Source of the DNA: Promicromonospora citrea
GTDB taxonomy: Bacteria; Actinomycetota; Actinomycetes; Actinomycetales; Cellulomonadaceae
Assembly (NCBI RefSeq): GCF_013004695.1
Contig: NZ_JABEMG010000013.1
Span: 1 to 55,789, forward strand
Length of the DNA: 55,789 nucleotides
Reading direction: 5' to 3'
Positions 17,255-26,349 of this stretch are shown here, in pieces (position 1 is the stretch's first letter; the number at the start of each line of letters is the position of its first letter). Position numbers and translations under genes: made by a program. The notes under the pieces were generated by a model. The model did not search any database. It saw only the letters and a list, made by a program, of their open reading frames with translations, and was not told the origin of the DNA.

Positions 17255-17520
17255 CGAGATGGGGGAGACGTCGACCCCGGGGCCGATCTCGTCCGCACGG
17301 TCGAGCAGGCGGCGGATCTCGGCGATCCGCGCCTCGGTGAACTCGCGGCCGTGCTCGCCGGCGAACGCCCGCAGGAGGGCGACGCCCTCGAGGCCGAGGA
17401 GGTAGGCGAGCGGGTGCTGGTGGATGGGGAGGGCATGGGGGTGATGGTGGTGCGAGGTCGGGGCGGGGTCCAGGGAAAATCCGCCTTGACGGGCCCCGTC
17501 CGGTGCCCGAGGCTGTCGGC

Positions 17521-18125
17521 GTGACCCTGTCCGCCTACCTCGACCTCACCGTCGCCCAGGCGGAGCAGCAGTGGCGGGAGATCGTGACCCGCCCCGACCT
17601 GACCTCGGGGCCGGCCTCGGGACAGGGCCGGGTCAACCACCTGCCGGTCGAGACGCTGCTGGCCGGCGCAGTCCGGCTCGTCGCCAACGTGCGCGCCGGC
17701 GGTGGCGACCGGAAGTTCCCCTCCCCCGTGCCGGAGCTGGCCCGGCTGTTCCGGCGCAAGCCGAACGCCGTCGCGACGGCCTGCGGCCCACCCTCCTGCG
17801 CGCCGGGCACATCAAGCCGTGGCGTGACTCGACGGACGGCGAGCGCACCGACGTCGCCAACGGCGTCGCGGCCTGTCCCACGCACGACGCCGCCTTCGAC
17901 GCCGGGCTGATGACGCTCGAGCTCGCGGACGACCACCTGACGGTCACGATGTCGCACCGGCTCCGTGCGGCCGCCTACCGCGTGCCAGAGACCGCCCGCT
18001 ACTTCACGGGCGAAGGCTTGCGGCGAGAGATCGTGCTCGAGCCGCCCACGGTCGCCCCGTCAGAGAAGTACCTGCGGTGGCACCGCGAGCGCATCTTCAC
18101 CCCTATGCATGCACCCAGCGGGTGA
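17521..18125 (+). pseudogene. HNH endonuclease relic (internal deletion and frameshift)
   Basis: Two pieces of an HNH_2-type nuclease lie in different frames. From GTG 17521 to about 17785 one frame reads LSAYLDLTVAQAEQQWREIV and ends with ELARLFRRKPNAVATA. From about 17790 to 18125 another frame reads the HNH core GHIKPWRDSTDGERTDVANG, ACPTHDAAFDAGLMTL and a C-terminal tail. The part normally lying between them, including the Cys-x-x-Cys zinc knuckle before the AGHIKPW motif, is absent. A deletion with loss of frame best explains this. Intact relatives are predicted restriction-type endonucleases. It sits just outside the defence island. Confidence 0.75.
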
Positions 18126-18176
18126 AAATTAGCGGGGTTACGTTCGCAGCGAGGGATCTTTCCCCAGGAGGTCACC

Positions 18177-19019
18177 ATGAAGCGCACGTCCATGACCCGC
18201 ACCATCAGCGTCGCCGCGGGCGCAGTCCTCGGGCTGTCCGTCCTCGCCGTGCCACCAGCGGCGGCGGAGCCCGACGGGCCGTCGTCGGCCGAGCTGGCCG
18301 CCGCGAGCGCAGCCGTCGACGACACCGGCGTCGACGGCATCGCGTGGCACACCGACGAGACGACCGGCACGGTGGTCGTCCGCACCGACTCCACGGTCAC
18401 CGCGGCGGAGCGCGAGCGGCTCCGGCAGGTCGCGGACACCGTCGAGGTCCGGCCGACTGACGGCGTGTTCGACCTGAGGCTCGCTCCCGGCGACGCGATC
18501 TACGGGCCGGACTACCGCTGCTCGATGGCGTTCAACGTCAGCAACCACAAGGGCAAGCACCTGCTGACCGCAGGCCACTGCGGCGAGGAGGTCGAGACCT
18601 GGTACGCCGACGAGGACGGCGACGTGCTCGTGGGTTCGACCGTCGCCGCGAGCTACCCGAGCAACGACTTCGCCGTCGTCCGGTACGAGAACCAGGCGCG
18701 CGAACGGCCCGGCGGGTTCACCGCGGGCAAGGCCGAGGTCGGGCTGGAGGCCACCCGCGACGGTACGGCCAGCGGCGAGCACTCGGGTGAGGTCACCGCC
18801 ATCAACGTCAGCGTGAAGTACGAGGGCGGCGTGGCGATGCACGGCATGATCGAGGCGGACATCTGCTCCGAGCCGGGCGACTCCGGCGGGGCGCTCTACA
18901 CGGGCAGCACCGCGCTCGGCATCACGTCGGGCGGCAGCGGCGACTGCTCGTCGGGCGGCATCTCGTTCTACCAGCCGATCATCGAGGTGCTCGCGGCGTA
19001 CAACGTCGAGCTGGACTGA
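18177..19019 (+). CDS. Secreted S1-family (chymotrypsin-like) serine protease
   Basis: 280 residues. The signal peptide (about 1-31) has a basic start, the hydrophobic core VAAGAVLGLSVLAV and a cleavage site near PAAAEP. A propeptide-like stretch follows to about 105. The mature domain has the triad His134 (LTAGHCG), Asp164 (SNDFAVV) and Ser236 (EPGDSGGAL), matching streptogrisin or alpha-lytic-type proteases of clan PA. ATG at 18177 has a strong CAGGAGGT site. It is an exported protease and no operon partner is seen. Confidence 0.88.
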   Translation: MKRTSMTRTISVAAGAVLGLSVLAVPPAAAEPDGPSSAELAAASAAVDDTGVDGIAWHTDETTGTVVVRTDSTVTAAERERLRQVADTVEVRPTDGVFDLRLAPGDAIYGPDYRCSMAFNVSNHKGKHLLTAGHCGEEVETWYADEDGDVLVGSTVAASYPSNDFAVVRYENQARERPGGFTAGKAEVGLEATRDGTASGEHSGEVTAINVSVKYEGGVAMHGMIEADICSEPGDSGGALYTGSTALGITSGGSGDCSSGGISFYQPIIEVLAAYNVELD

Positions 19020-19060
19020 GGCCGAGCCGGACGAGCTCGACCCGGTCTGACCTGGTCGGG

Positions 19061-20611
19061 TCAGTGGCTGCCCGCCGACGCAGCGCTCAGGAACTCGTAG
19101 ATGGAGCCGGCGATCGCTCGCCCGAGCGGGATCGGCACCGCGTTGCCGATCTGTCGCGCGATGTCGGTCTTGGACCCGCACCACCAGAAGTCTTCCGGGA
19201 AACCTTGCAGGAGCGCTGCTTCGTAATGAGTGATCGGCCGATCCTCAGTCGGGTGAAGGTAGCGACCCTTCTCCGGCTTGAAGAACTCGGTGCGCACGGT
19301 GACCGAGGGCGCACCGAGACGGAGCCTGCCCATCACGTCACCCGACCCGGAGTCGTGGCGGTCCCACGACTCGGTCGAGAGATAGACGAACTCGGCCTTC
19401 CGCCGCCGCTCACCGTCCTTGACCTGGACCTCGTACGCCTCGGCCTTGTTCCGGCTGAGCCGGCCCTCGAAGGCGTGCGGCTCGAGCGCGCTGCTCGTCA
19501 CCGTGACCGTGCGGGTGCCGAGCAGCCCGCCGTCGACGACCTCGGTGTATCTGCCCGAGAGGTTGAGCTTGCCGTCCGGACCGCGGAACGCTGCAGTCTT
19601 CTCGACGATGAGCTCCTCGCCGTCGCGGAAACGGCACCAGAACCGACCTCGCAGGTTCTTCCGGTTCCCGGAACGAGGGATCGCCCGGTATCGGGCGAGC
19701 GAGATGAGCTCGGGGCTGCGTGTGAAGTGCAGCTCCGTGGTCCTGAACGGACCGCGGAGCTCCTTGCCGACTTCAGGGACCGTCTTCGGCTCGCCCTCAG
19801 GAAGATCGGTCCGGTCGAGGTCCAGTCCTGCTGTCTTCTCGAAGAGACGATCGATGGTCTTCCACGCCTTCTCACCACCCGCCTGCTCGAGTCCCTCGAG
19901 CGTGTCCCGATGGGCGAGTGCGCTCTCCGAGTACTCGCGCCTCGGATAGGTGAACGCACCGGCCGCGACGCCGAGGTCGGTCCTGACGCCGATGACGATG
20001 GCACGCCTCCGCGCCTGGAGCGCCCCGTAGTTGGCAGCGTTCAGGAGGTACTTGCGCGCCCTGACCTGCTCGGAGTCGTCCGGCTTCGTTCCCGGCGCAT
20101 CGCAGAGCACGTAGTCCTTCAGCCCGTCCTTGCCGATCCGGCTCTTGAGGTCGGCAAACTCCGGCGACCGGACGAACCGATCGACGTTCTCGATGACGAA
20201 CACCTTGGGCTGGACGGCGACGACGACGTCGATGAACCGCTGCCAGAGCTGGTTGCGCTCGGCTCCCACCTTGTTGCGGTTCAGCCCCGAGAAGCCCTGG
20301 CACGGCGGACCCCCGACGACGACGTCGACCTCACCCGGCTTCCACGGCGGGGTCCACCCCGTGATGTCCCGCCAGAAGATCTCGGTCGCCTCGTGGTGCA
20401 GGTTACGGCGAGACGACGGTCCGAAGTTCATCGCGTAGGAGGCAGCGGCAGCTGCGTCCCACTCCACCGCACCTACGCTGTGGAACACCGGAGGCGCCGT
20501 GTCCTCGGCGCCCACCGGGCGGAACTGGTGAAAGCCTTCGGTAAGTCCACCGCACCCTGCGAAGAGATCGAGAACCTTGATCGGCTCGAAGGCTCGGGCG
20601 GTGCTCGTCAT
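19061..20611 (-). CDS. DNA (cytosine-5) methyltransferase of the defence island
   Basis: 516 residues. The C5-methyltransferase motifs are in order: I VLDLFAGCGGL (13-23), IV GGPPCQGFS with catalytic Cys104, VI FVIENV (E141), VIII QARRRAIVIG, and X RQIGNAVPIPLG near the C-terminus. The interval between VIII and X is long (about 270 residues) and should hold the target-recognition domain. The ATG at 20611 follows a -10-like TACGAT (reverse strand, 20618-20623) by 6 nt, suggesting a leaderless transcript. It is divergent from the Z1 operon. By context it is the modification enzyme (drmMII-like or Dcm-type) that marks self DNA. The recognition sequence is unknown. Confidence 0.93.
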   Translation of the reverse strand: MTSTARAFEPIKVLDLFAGCGGLTEGFHQFRPVGAEDTAPPVFHSVGAVEWDAAAAASYAMNFGPSSRRNLHHEATEIFWRDITGWTPPWKPGEVDVVVGGPPCQGFSGLNRNKVGAERNQLWQRFIDVVVAVQPKVFVIENVDRFVRSPEFADLKSRIGKDGLKDYVLCDAPGTKPDDSEQVRARKYLLNAANYGALQARRRAIVIGVRTDLGVAAGAFTYPRREYSESALAHRDTLEGLEQAGGEKAWKTIDRLFEKTAGLDLDRTDLPEGEPKTVPEVGKELRGPFRTTELHFTRSPELISLARYRAIPRSGNRKNLRGRFWCRFRDGEELIVEKTAAFRGPDGKLNLSGRYTEVVDGGLLGTRTVTVTSSALEPHAFEGRLSRNKAEAYEVQVKDGERRRKAEFVYLSTESWDRHDSGSGDVMGRLRLGAPSVTVRTEFFKPEKGRYLHPTEDRPITHYEAALLQGFPEDFWWCGSKTDIARQIGNAVPIPLGRAIAGSIYEFLSAASAGSH

Positions 20612-20617
20612 TCGGTC

Positions 20618-20623
20618 ATCGTA
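20618..20623 (-). promoter_or_regulatory. -10 element for leaderless methyltransferase transcript
   Basis: TACGAT on the reverse strand fits the actinobacterial TANNNT -10 and lies 6 nt before the ATG. No ribosome-binding site is seen upstream of that ATG. The rest of the 245-bp divergent spacer to 20856 shows no gene; TATGGT at 20805-20810 is a possible -10 for the opposite operon. Confidence 0.45.
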
Positions 20624-20856
20624 GCCGTGGAGTCCCACACCCGCGCTGCCGGCCCTGGTGTGACGTGCAACGATGCTTTCGACACCGGCACCGCGACGCT
20701 GCAGGTCAGCGACGTGGGACACGTGTGCGCCGGCTGTCGGGTCGCCAGGACGATTCACCCGGATGACATCGGGCCGGCGGTACGCGACGTGTGCCGACCG
20801 CAACTATGGTCGTCCCTGGTGGCAGGCCCGCGACCGACGGATGCTGGGAGTGCGGA

Positions 20857-23406
20857 GTGACCGACGACTCGATCGACATGCCCTACGGGATCTTCTTGTC
20901 GCACCTCGAGTACAAGACCCCCTCGGACGCGTTGAAGGAACTTCTCGTCCTCGGGGTACCGACCTCGACCGTGGAGGCGATCCGGGCTCGCTTCGAGGAG
21001 AGCACGCAGAAGGTCAAGGAGCTCGACGAGCCCTCGGTCGTCGAGCGCAAGGGCCGCCCGGCCTGGTACACAGGGCCGAAGCCGACCGACCGGTACTGGC
21101 CGGCTGTGGAGAAGATCCTCCGCGCCGACGGCTGGGGTGACGGCGCGATCGCGTCGTTGGACGATTCCTCGACACGGATCGTCTCCCTGCTGAACCACCC
21201 GAACGAGAAGACCTTCAGGTCCCGCGGCCTGGTCGTCGGCTACGTGCAGTCCGGCAAGACGACGAGCTACACCTCGGTCGTCGCCAAGGCCGCCGACCGG
21301 GGGTACAGGTTCGTCATCGTCCTGTCCGGCATCCACAACGGTCTGCGCCGTCAGACTCAGAACCGCCTCGTCAAGCAGCTCGTGGATCCCAACCCGTCCC
21401 ACTGGTTCCAGCTCACGAGCGCCGAGCACGACTTCGTGCCGCCGCCCAACCCTGCGGCGTTCTTCGGCAAGGCTTCCGGGTCGCGTGTGCTGTGTGTGGT
21501 GAAGAAGAACGGCACGGTGCTGCGGAAGCTCGCGGCGTGGCTCGAGGCGGCGTCGCAACACCTCGTCGACACGCCCACCCTGATCATCGACGACGAGTCC
21601 GACCAGGCGACGGTGGCGACGGAGAGGATCAACCCGTTGATCCTCCGGATCATGGAGGGTCTCCCCCGCAGCGTGTATCTCGGCTACACGGCGACCCCGT
21701 TCGCCAACCTGCTCATCAATCCGGCGGCTGACGACCTGTACCCCCGCGACTTCGTCGTGAACCTTCCGAAGCCGGTCGGACACTTCGGAACAGAGGTCAT
21801 CTTCGGCCGCGACCCGGTCGAGGGCGAAGAGCCCGAGGACGCTCCGGACGGTTACGACATGGTCCGCATCGTCCCGGACGAGGACGTGAGCAGCGTCCGG
21901 CCGATGAAGAAGGCCGACGTCGACACCTTCTCCCCCACGATCGTCGGATCGCTGCGCGACGCGCTCGAGTACTTCCTCCTCGTGACCGCTGCCCGTCGCG
22001 TGCGAGGGACCGGCAACCCGCACAGCACGATGCTCGTCCACACGAGCGTGAACACAGCGGTCCACCTCAGTTATCGCGAGCCGTTGCGAGCCTTTCTGTC
22101 GAGTCTTCGTGCCGACCTCGCCACCGGCGACGCCGTCGACAGGTTGCGCGACATCTGGGAGGCCGAGACGAAGCGCGTCCCCGCGGACCAGCTCGGCGAG
22201 ACGCCGGTCGTCTTCGACGACCTGCTCACGGAGCTGCCCGATGTCATCCGGGCCTGCCGGGTGGTCATGGACAACTCTCGGAGCGAGGACCGCCTCGACT
22301 ACGAGAACGGCCCGGTCGTGGCCATCGCTGTCGGCGGCAACACGCTGTCCCGCGGCCTGACCCTCGAAGGGCTTTCCGTCAGCTATTTCGTCCGGGCGGT
22401 CTCGGCGTACGACACCCTGCTGCAGATGGGACGGTGGTTCGGCTTCCGCCACGGATACGCGGACCTGCCCCGAGTCTGGATGACCGAGGAGCTGGCCGGA
22501 TGGTTCAGGCATCTCGCCGTGGTAGAGCACGAGATGCGCGACGACATCGACCGCTACATGTCGGAGGACATCACACCGCTGGAGTTCGCCGTACGCCTCC
22601 GCACGCACCCGGCACTGCTCGTCACGGCGCGCGCCAAGATGAAGGACGCCGTGACCGCGTCGGCCGCCTACGGCGGGCAACGCCTCCAGACGCACTACTT
22701 CCGGACGGACCGGGACTGGCTTCTCGGCAACATCGATGCCGCGAAGGGACTCGTGAAAGCCGCTGTTGCCGAGGGCATCGAACCCATCGTCGATCGGGGC
22801 CGCTACGTCTTCCATGGCGTCTCCTACACCGCCGTGCTCGGCTTCCTCACGGAGTACTCGTTCCACGAGGAGTGGGCGGTGGCGACCACGGAGCTGCTGA
22901 CCGACTACATCCAGAAGCGCGTCCGTGCCGCGGACGCGCTCAGGCGATGGAACATCGCGGTCATCGGCAACCCGGCAGGCGGGCCCAAGGACTTCTCCTT
23001 CGGCGAAGGTGTCACGGTCGGCCGCGTCGTACGCGCGCGGCTGAAGACGCACAGGGAGGGATTCGCGGACATCAAGACCCTGATGAGCCGCAAGGACGCC
23101 GTGGTCGACCTGTCCGGCGACCACTCGCGTGCGACCGAGAAGGACCTCATGCGCCTTCGCACCGTCCTCGCGCCGGACACAGGTCTGCTCGCGCTCTATC
23201 CCATCGACAAGGACTCCGAACCCGCGACGGCACACGCCGCCGAGACGCGCGAACCCCTGGCCGCCGAGGAGCACGTGATCGGCGTCGGCCTGGTGTTCCC
23301 GGAGGTGCTGTCCGGCGACGTCGCCGCGCACGGCTACATCCAGGCGGACCTGTCCGGCATCTCGATCGAGGACGAGGACTACAGCGCCCTGGAGGACGAG
23401 GAGTGA
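20857..23406 (+). CDS. Z1-domain superfamily II ATPase/helicase
   Basis: 849 residues. Z1 family blocks are all present: Walker A GYVQSGKTTS (128-137), Walker B LIIDDESD (242-249), GYTATPFAN (276-284), the Z1 hallmark GGNTLSRGLTLEGL (493-506) and QMGRWFGFR (523-531). Z1 proteins are predicted SF2-like motors found in restriction-modification loci with GHKL ATPases and cytosine methylases (known from comparative genomics). GTG at 20857 is chosen for the GGGAG site 6 bp upstream; ATG at 20878 is an alternative. Its stop overlaps the nuclease start by 4 bp. It probably drives DNA translocation or remodelling for the nuclease subunits. Confidence 0.92.
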   Translation: MTDDSIDMPYGIFLSHLEYKTPSDALKELLVLGVPTSTVEAIRARFEESTQKVKELDEPSVVERKGRPAWYTGPKPTDRYWPAVEKILRADGWGDGAIASLDDSSTRIVSLLNHPNEKTFRSRGLVVGYVQSGKTTSYTSVVAKAADRGYRFVIVLSGIHNGLRRQTQNRLVKQLVDPNPSHWFQLTSAEHDFVPPPNPAAFFGKASGSRVLCVVKKNGTVLRKLAAWLEAASQHLVDTPTLIIDDESDQATVATERINPLILRIMEGLPRSVYLGYTATPFANLLINPAADDLYPRDFVVNLPKPVGHFGTEVIFGRDPVEGEEPEDAPDGYDMVRIVPDEDVSSVRPMKKADVDTFSPTIVGSLRDALEYFLLVTAARRVRGTGNPHSTMLVHTSVNTAVHLSYREPLRAFLSSLRADLATGDAVDRLRDIWEAETKRVPADQLGETPVVFDDLLTELPDVIRACRVVMDNSRSEDRLDYENGPVVAIAVGGNTLSRGLTLEGLSVSYFVRAVSAYDTLLQMGRWFGFRHGYADLPRVWMTEELAGWFRHLAVVEHEMRDDIDRYMSEDITPLEFAVRLRTHPALLVTARAKMKDAVTASAAYGGQRLQTHYFRTDRDWLLGNIDAAKGLVKAAVAEGIEPIVDRGRYVFHGVSYTAVLGFLTEYSFHEEWAVATTELLTDYIQKRVRAADALRRWNIAVIGNPAGGPKDFSFGEGVTVGRVVRARLKTHREGFADIKTLMSRKDAVVDLSGDHSRATEKDLMRLRTVLAPDTGLLALYPIDKDSEPATAHAAETREPLAAEEHVIGVGLVFPEVLSGDVAAHGYIQADLSGISIEDEDYSALEDEE

Positions 23407-24425
23407 CCGGCACGTCCCGTACGAGCTTCGAGGCCGAGTGGCAACGTCTGCTCGCTGCTCCTCCCTCCTCCGACACGCGCCTGCGGGTGCACGAGCTCCC
23501 CCGCGAGACGTCGTGGGGCCACGTGTCCCTCGCGGTCGATCAGGACGGCTCCCGACACCTCCTCGTCCCCATTCTTTCCTCCACGAGGGTCCGGTCCGGG
23601 CTCGACGGCCCCGGTCTGGTGCTGCGGAAACGGGTGCTGGAGGACGAGCGGAGCCACACGACGTATGTCGCGCTGTCGTGCGGGCGCCCCGAGCTGTCCT
23701 ACCTGTTCGACGACCTGTGTGCAGACGTCGTGGTCGAGCTCGAGGAGCTCGGGCACCAACCGATGAAGGCCGTCTACCAGGTCGTCGACCGCTGGCGATC
23801 TCTCTTCGACCGGCCGGCCGGCGTACTGTCCGACGAGGCCGCGTCCGGCCTGTACGGCGAGCTACTCGTCCTGCGACGACTGCTCCGTGACGACGCGAGC
23901 GCACATCGGTGCTGGGCGGGTCCGCACGGTGCGCGGCACGACTTCGTCCTCGCGGGCGTCGCCGTCGAGGCCAAGACGACGAGTCATGTGGAGGGTCGCG
24001 TCATCCGTATCCATGGCCTGGACCAGCTGGAACCGCCGGAGAACGCGCAGCTGCTCCTCGCCGTCTTCCGCCTCGCGAGCGCATCGACCGCGAACGCCGT
24101 CACCCTGCGAGAGCTCGCCGAGGAGGTCGTCACGCTGTCCGACGACGAGCCCGCCGTTCACACGCTGCTTTCCGCGGCGGGCTACGTCATCGGGGCGGTC
24201 GAGGGCAACGACGCCCGCGCCTGGACCGTCTCCGACGAACGGTGGTACGCCGTCGACGACACGTTCCCTCGACTCACGCGCGCCGGCCTCACTGCGGCCG
24301 GTGTGCCGGAGACGGTCGTCGACGTGGACTACTCCGTGGACCTGACCGCCGGCGTCCCGGCTGCACTGCCACAGACCGACGTCGCACACCTGCTGAGCTC
24401 AGGAGCACCTACGAATCATGACTGA
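23403..24425 (+). CDS. PD-(D/E)XK nuclease (DUF4420-like)
   Basis: 340 residues. The nuclease core is RHDFVLAGVAVEAKTTS with Asp180 and Glu189-x-Lys191, preceded by a helix with a conserved glutamate (GLYGELLVLRRLL). This is the PD-(D/E)XK arrangement seen in the DUF4420 family, which regularly follows Z1 proteins. GTG 23403 overlaps the Z1 stop (GTGA), and the stop at 24425 runs 8 bp into the next gene. It is the likely DNA-cleaving subunit of the Z1-GHKL part of the island. Confidence 0.88.
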   Translation: MTGTSRTSFEAEWQRLLAAPPSSDTRLRVHELPRETSWGHVSLAVDQDGSRHLLVPILSSTRVRSGLDGPGLVLRKRVLEDERSHTTYVALSCGRPELSYLFDDLCADVVVELEELGHQPMKAVYQVVDRWRSLFDRPAGVLSDEAASGLYGELLVLRRLLRDDASAHRCWAGPHGARHDFVLAGVAVEAKTTSHVEGRVIRIHGLDQLEPPENAQLLLAVFRLASASTANAVTLRELAEEVVTLSDDEPAVHTLLSAAGYVIGAVEGNDARAWTVSDERWYAVDDTFPRLTRAGLTAAGVPETVVDVDYSVDLTAGVPAALPQTDVAHLLSSGAPTNHD

Positions 24426-26349
24426 CACCCCGTTCTCGTTCGCCCCCGCGCGTCCGCGGCCCGCGTGGGAGTCGCAGCAATACCCGCCAGAAGGGGCGTC
24501 AGCCGCCGAAGGCATCCGCAGTCAGCTCGGACGTCCGGCGCTGGACCTTCTCACGGTGCTCGTTCGCGAGGCGGCGCAGAACAGCTGGGACGCTCGCACC
24601 GACGAGGCGGGCGTCGACGTGCACTTCGGCCTCGACCTGTACACCGTCGGAGCCGCTCACGCGAACACCTGGCGCGCCCTCCTGCTCGAGGGCTGTCCTC
24701 GGAACGCCGAGCACTTCCCGCTGCGCACGTCCCTGGGCCGGAACTCGATCCGCGTGCTGGCGGTGTCGGACCGCGGGACCAAGGGTCTGGGCGGCCCCAC
24801 CCGCGCCGATGCCGTGACCGACGGTCCTCGGGACTTCGTCACGTTCGTGCGCAACGTCGGGGAGCCCCGGGACACCCAGCTCGGCGGCGGTACCTACGGC
24901 TTCGGCAAGGGCATCTTCTTCATGCTCTCCCGGGCGCACACGGTGCTGATCCACACCCGCACACGGCACCAGGGACGGCTGCAGACACGCCTGATCGGTT
25001 CGGCCCTCGCCCACAGTTATACCGAGTCCGTCGTCGGCAGGGGCGAGGCGAGGTACACCGGCAGGCACTGGTGGGGCATGGTGAGCGAGGGACTCGTCGA
25101 ACCGCTGGTCGACGCCGAGGCCGACGAGATGGCGGAACGGCTGGGTCTGGCGCCGTTCGGGGCGGACGAGACCGGCACCACGGTGGTGGTCGTCGACCCG
25201 GAGATCGACGAGGACCTGGGGTCACCGGGTGATGTCGGCGACTACCTGGCCGAGACGATCCTGTGGCAGCTCTGGCCCAAGATGCTCCCTCGCGTCGACG
25301 GCAGACCCGCCATGACCTTTCACGTGACGGTCGACGGACAGGACCATCCCGTCCCCGACCCGGCGCTGACGCATCCGGTGCAGATGTTCGTCGAGGCCTA
25401 CCGCCGGATGAACGGGCCCGAGTCCCGGCAGCTCGCCTCCGGACGGCCGAAGCGTCTGCTGGGCGTCCTGGGACTGCATGACACGTTCGTCCTGCCCTGG
25501 ACCCTGACCCGCGCGGCCGAGAGCGCGGGCTTCGACGACACACTCGTCCACCACGTATGCCTCATGCGGTCGGCCGAGCTGGTCGTGACCTACGCGAAAG
25601 GCGTCAAGCCCCAGGCTGAGCTCAAGGGCTACGCGGGCGTCTTCCGCGTCGACCCGTCCATGGACGAGGTCTTCGCCCGGGCCGAACCGCCGACCCACGA
25701 CGCATGGAACGCCGACAGCCTTCCTCCGGACGAGCGTCGGTACGTCAAGGCGGTGACGCGCAGGTTGACGGAAGCGCAGCAGGAGATCAGCGGGCTCAGG
25801 GTCGTCGTCGGATCAGAGGGCAGGGAGATGGCGCTGGGAGCGGCGAGCAACTACTTCTCCGACCTGGTCCGCGGTTCGTCGGGATTCGGCGGCAGGCATG
25901 CCGCGTTCGAGTCGCGGACGCGCGACGACAACGACCCGCGAACCACCGGCAGGACGCTCGCCTCCAGACCGGGCCGGACGCAGGCGCCGGCGCACGCGAT
26001 CGCGGCGCAGACGCTGCCCCGCGTGCGGGTCGAGTACGTCGGCGATCCCTTTCACACCCACCACCACGACAGGCCGGCGCTGGTCCAGGAGTTCAAGCTG
26101 ACCGGCGAGGCGACGGTGCGACTTGATGCCAGGCTGTCGATCGCGACCTCGATCGACGCGACGGGCCGGGACCGTGACGGCACCGACCAACCACAACCGC
26201 TCGGTTGGGTGACCCCCGACGGTACGACGATCCTCGGTCCGTCGGCGCTCGTCCGGAACGACGGCCACGGGACGTGGAGACTGCTCGTCCGCCCCACCGA
26301 GGACACGATGACCGTGGTCGAGATCGAGGCCGAGGCGGTGCGGCCATGA
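24418..26349 (+). CDS. MORC/MutL-like GHKL ATPase
   Basis: 643 residues. The Bergerat ATP fold is plain: N box LVREAAQNSWDAR (E51, N55, D58), G1 DRGTKG (D118, G120), G2 GGGTYGFGKG (156-165), and G3-like DETGTTVVVVDP near residue 250. A transducer-like region and a C-terminal beta-rich part (about 540-643) follow. GHKL ATPases of this type are known in restriction-modification operons and gave rise to eukaryotic MORC proteins; they are thought to clamp or loop DNA. It overlaps both neighbours (8 bp and 4 bp). It is the fourth enzyme activity of this half of the island. Confidence 0.88.
   Translation: MTDTPFSFAPARPRPAWESQQYPPEGASAAEGIRSQLGRPALDLLTVLVREAAQNSWDARTDEAGVDVHFGLDLYTVGAAHANTWRALLLEGCPRNAEHFPLRTSLGRNSIRVLAVSDRGTKGLGGPTRADAVTDGPRDFVTFVRNVGEPRDTQLGGGTYGFGKGIFFMLSRAHTVLIHTRTRHQGRLQTRLIGSALAHSYTESVVGRGEARYTGRHWWGMVSEGLVEPLVDAEADEMAERLGLAPFGADETGTTVVVVDPEIDEDLGSPGDVGDYLAETILWQLWPKMLPRVDGRPAMTFHVTVDGQDHPVPDPALTHPVQMFVEAYRRMNGPESRQLASGRPKRLLGVLGLHDTFVLPWTLTRAAESAGFDDTLVHHVCLMRSAELVVTYAKGVKPQAELKGYAGVFRVDPSMDEVFARAEPPTHDAWNADSLPPDERRYVKAVTRRLTEAQQEISGLRVVVGSEGREMALGAASNYFSDLVRGSSGFGGRHAAFESRTRDDNDPRTTGRTLASRPGRTQAPAHAIAAQTLPRVRVEYVGDPFHTHHHDRPALVQEFKLTGEATVRLDARLSIATSIDATGRDRDGTDQPQPLGWVTPDGTTILGPSALVRNDGHGTWRLLVRPTEDTMTVVEIEAEAVRP

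Noticed and set aside
20755-23904. A 1049-codon open frame on the reverse strand across the Z1 gene
   Set aside because: Its translation is low-complexity Arg/Val/Asp sequence typical of the complement of a GC-rich gene, and the forward strand has all Z1 motifs.
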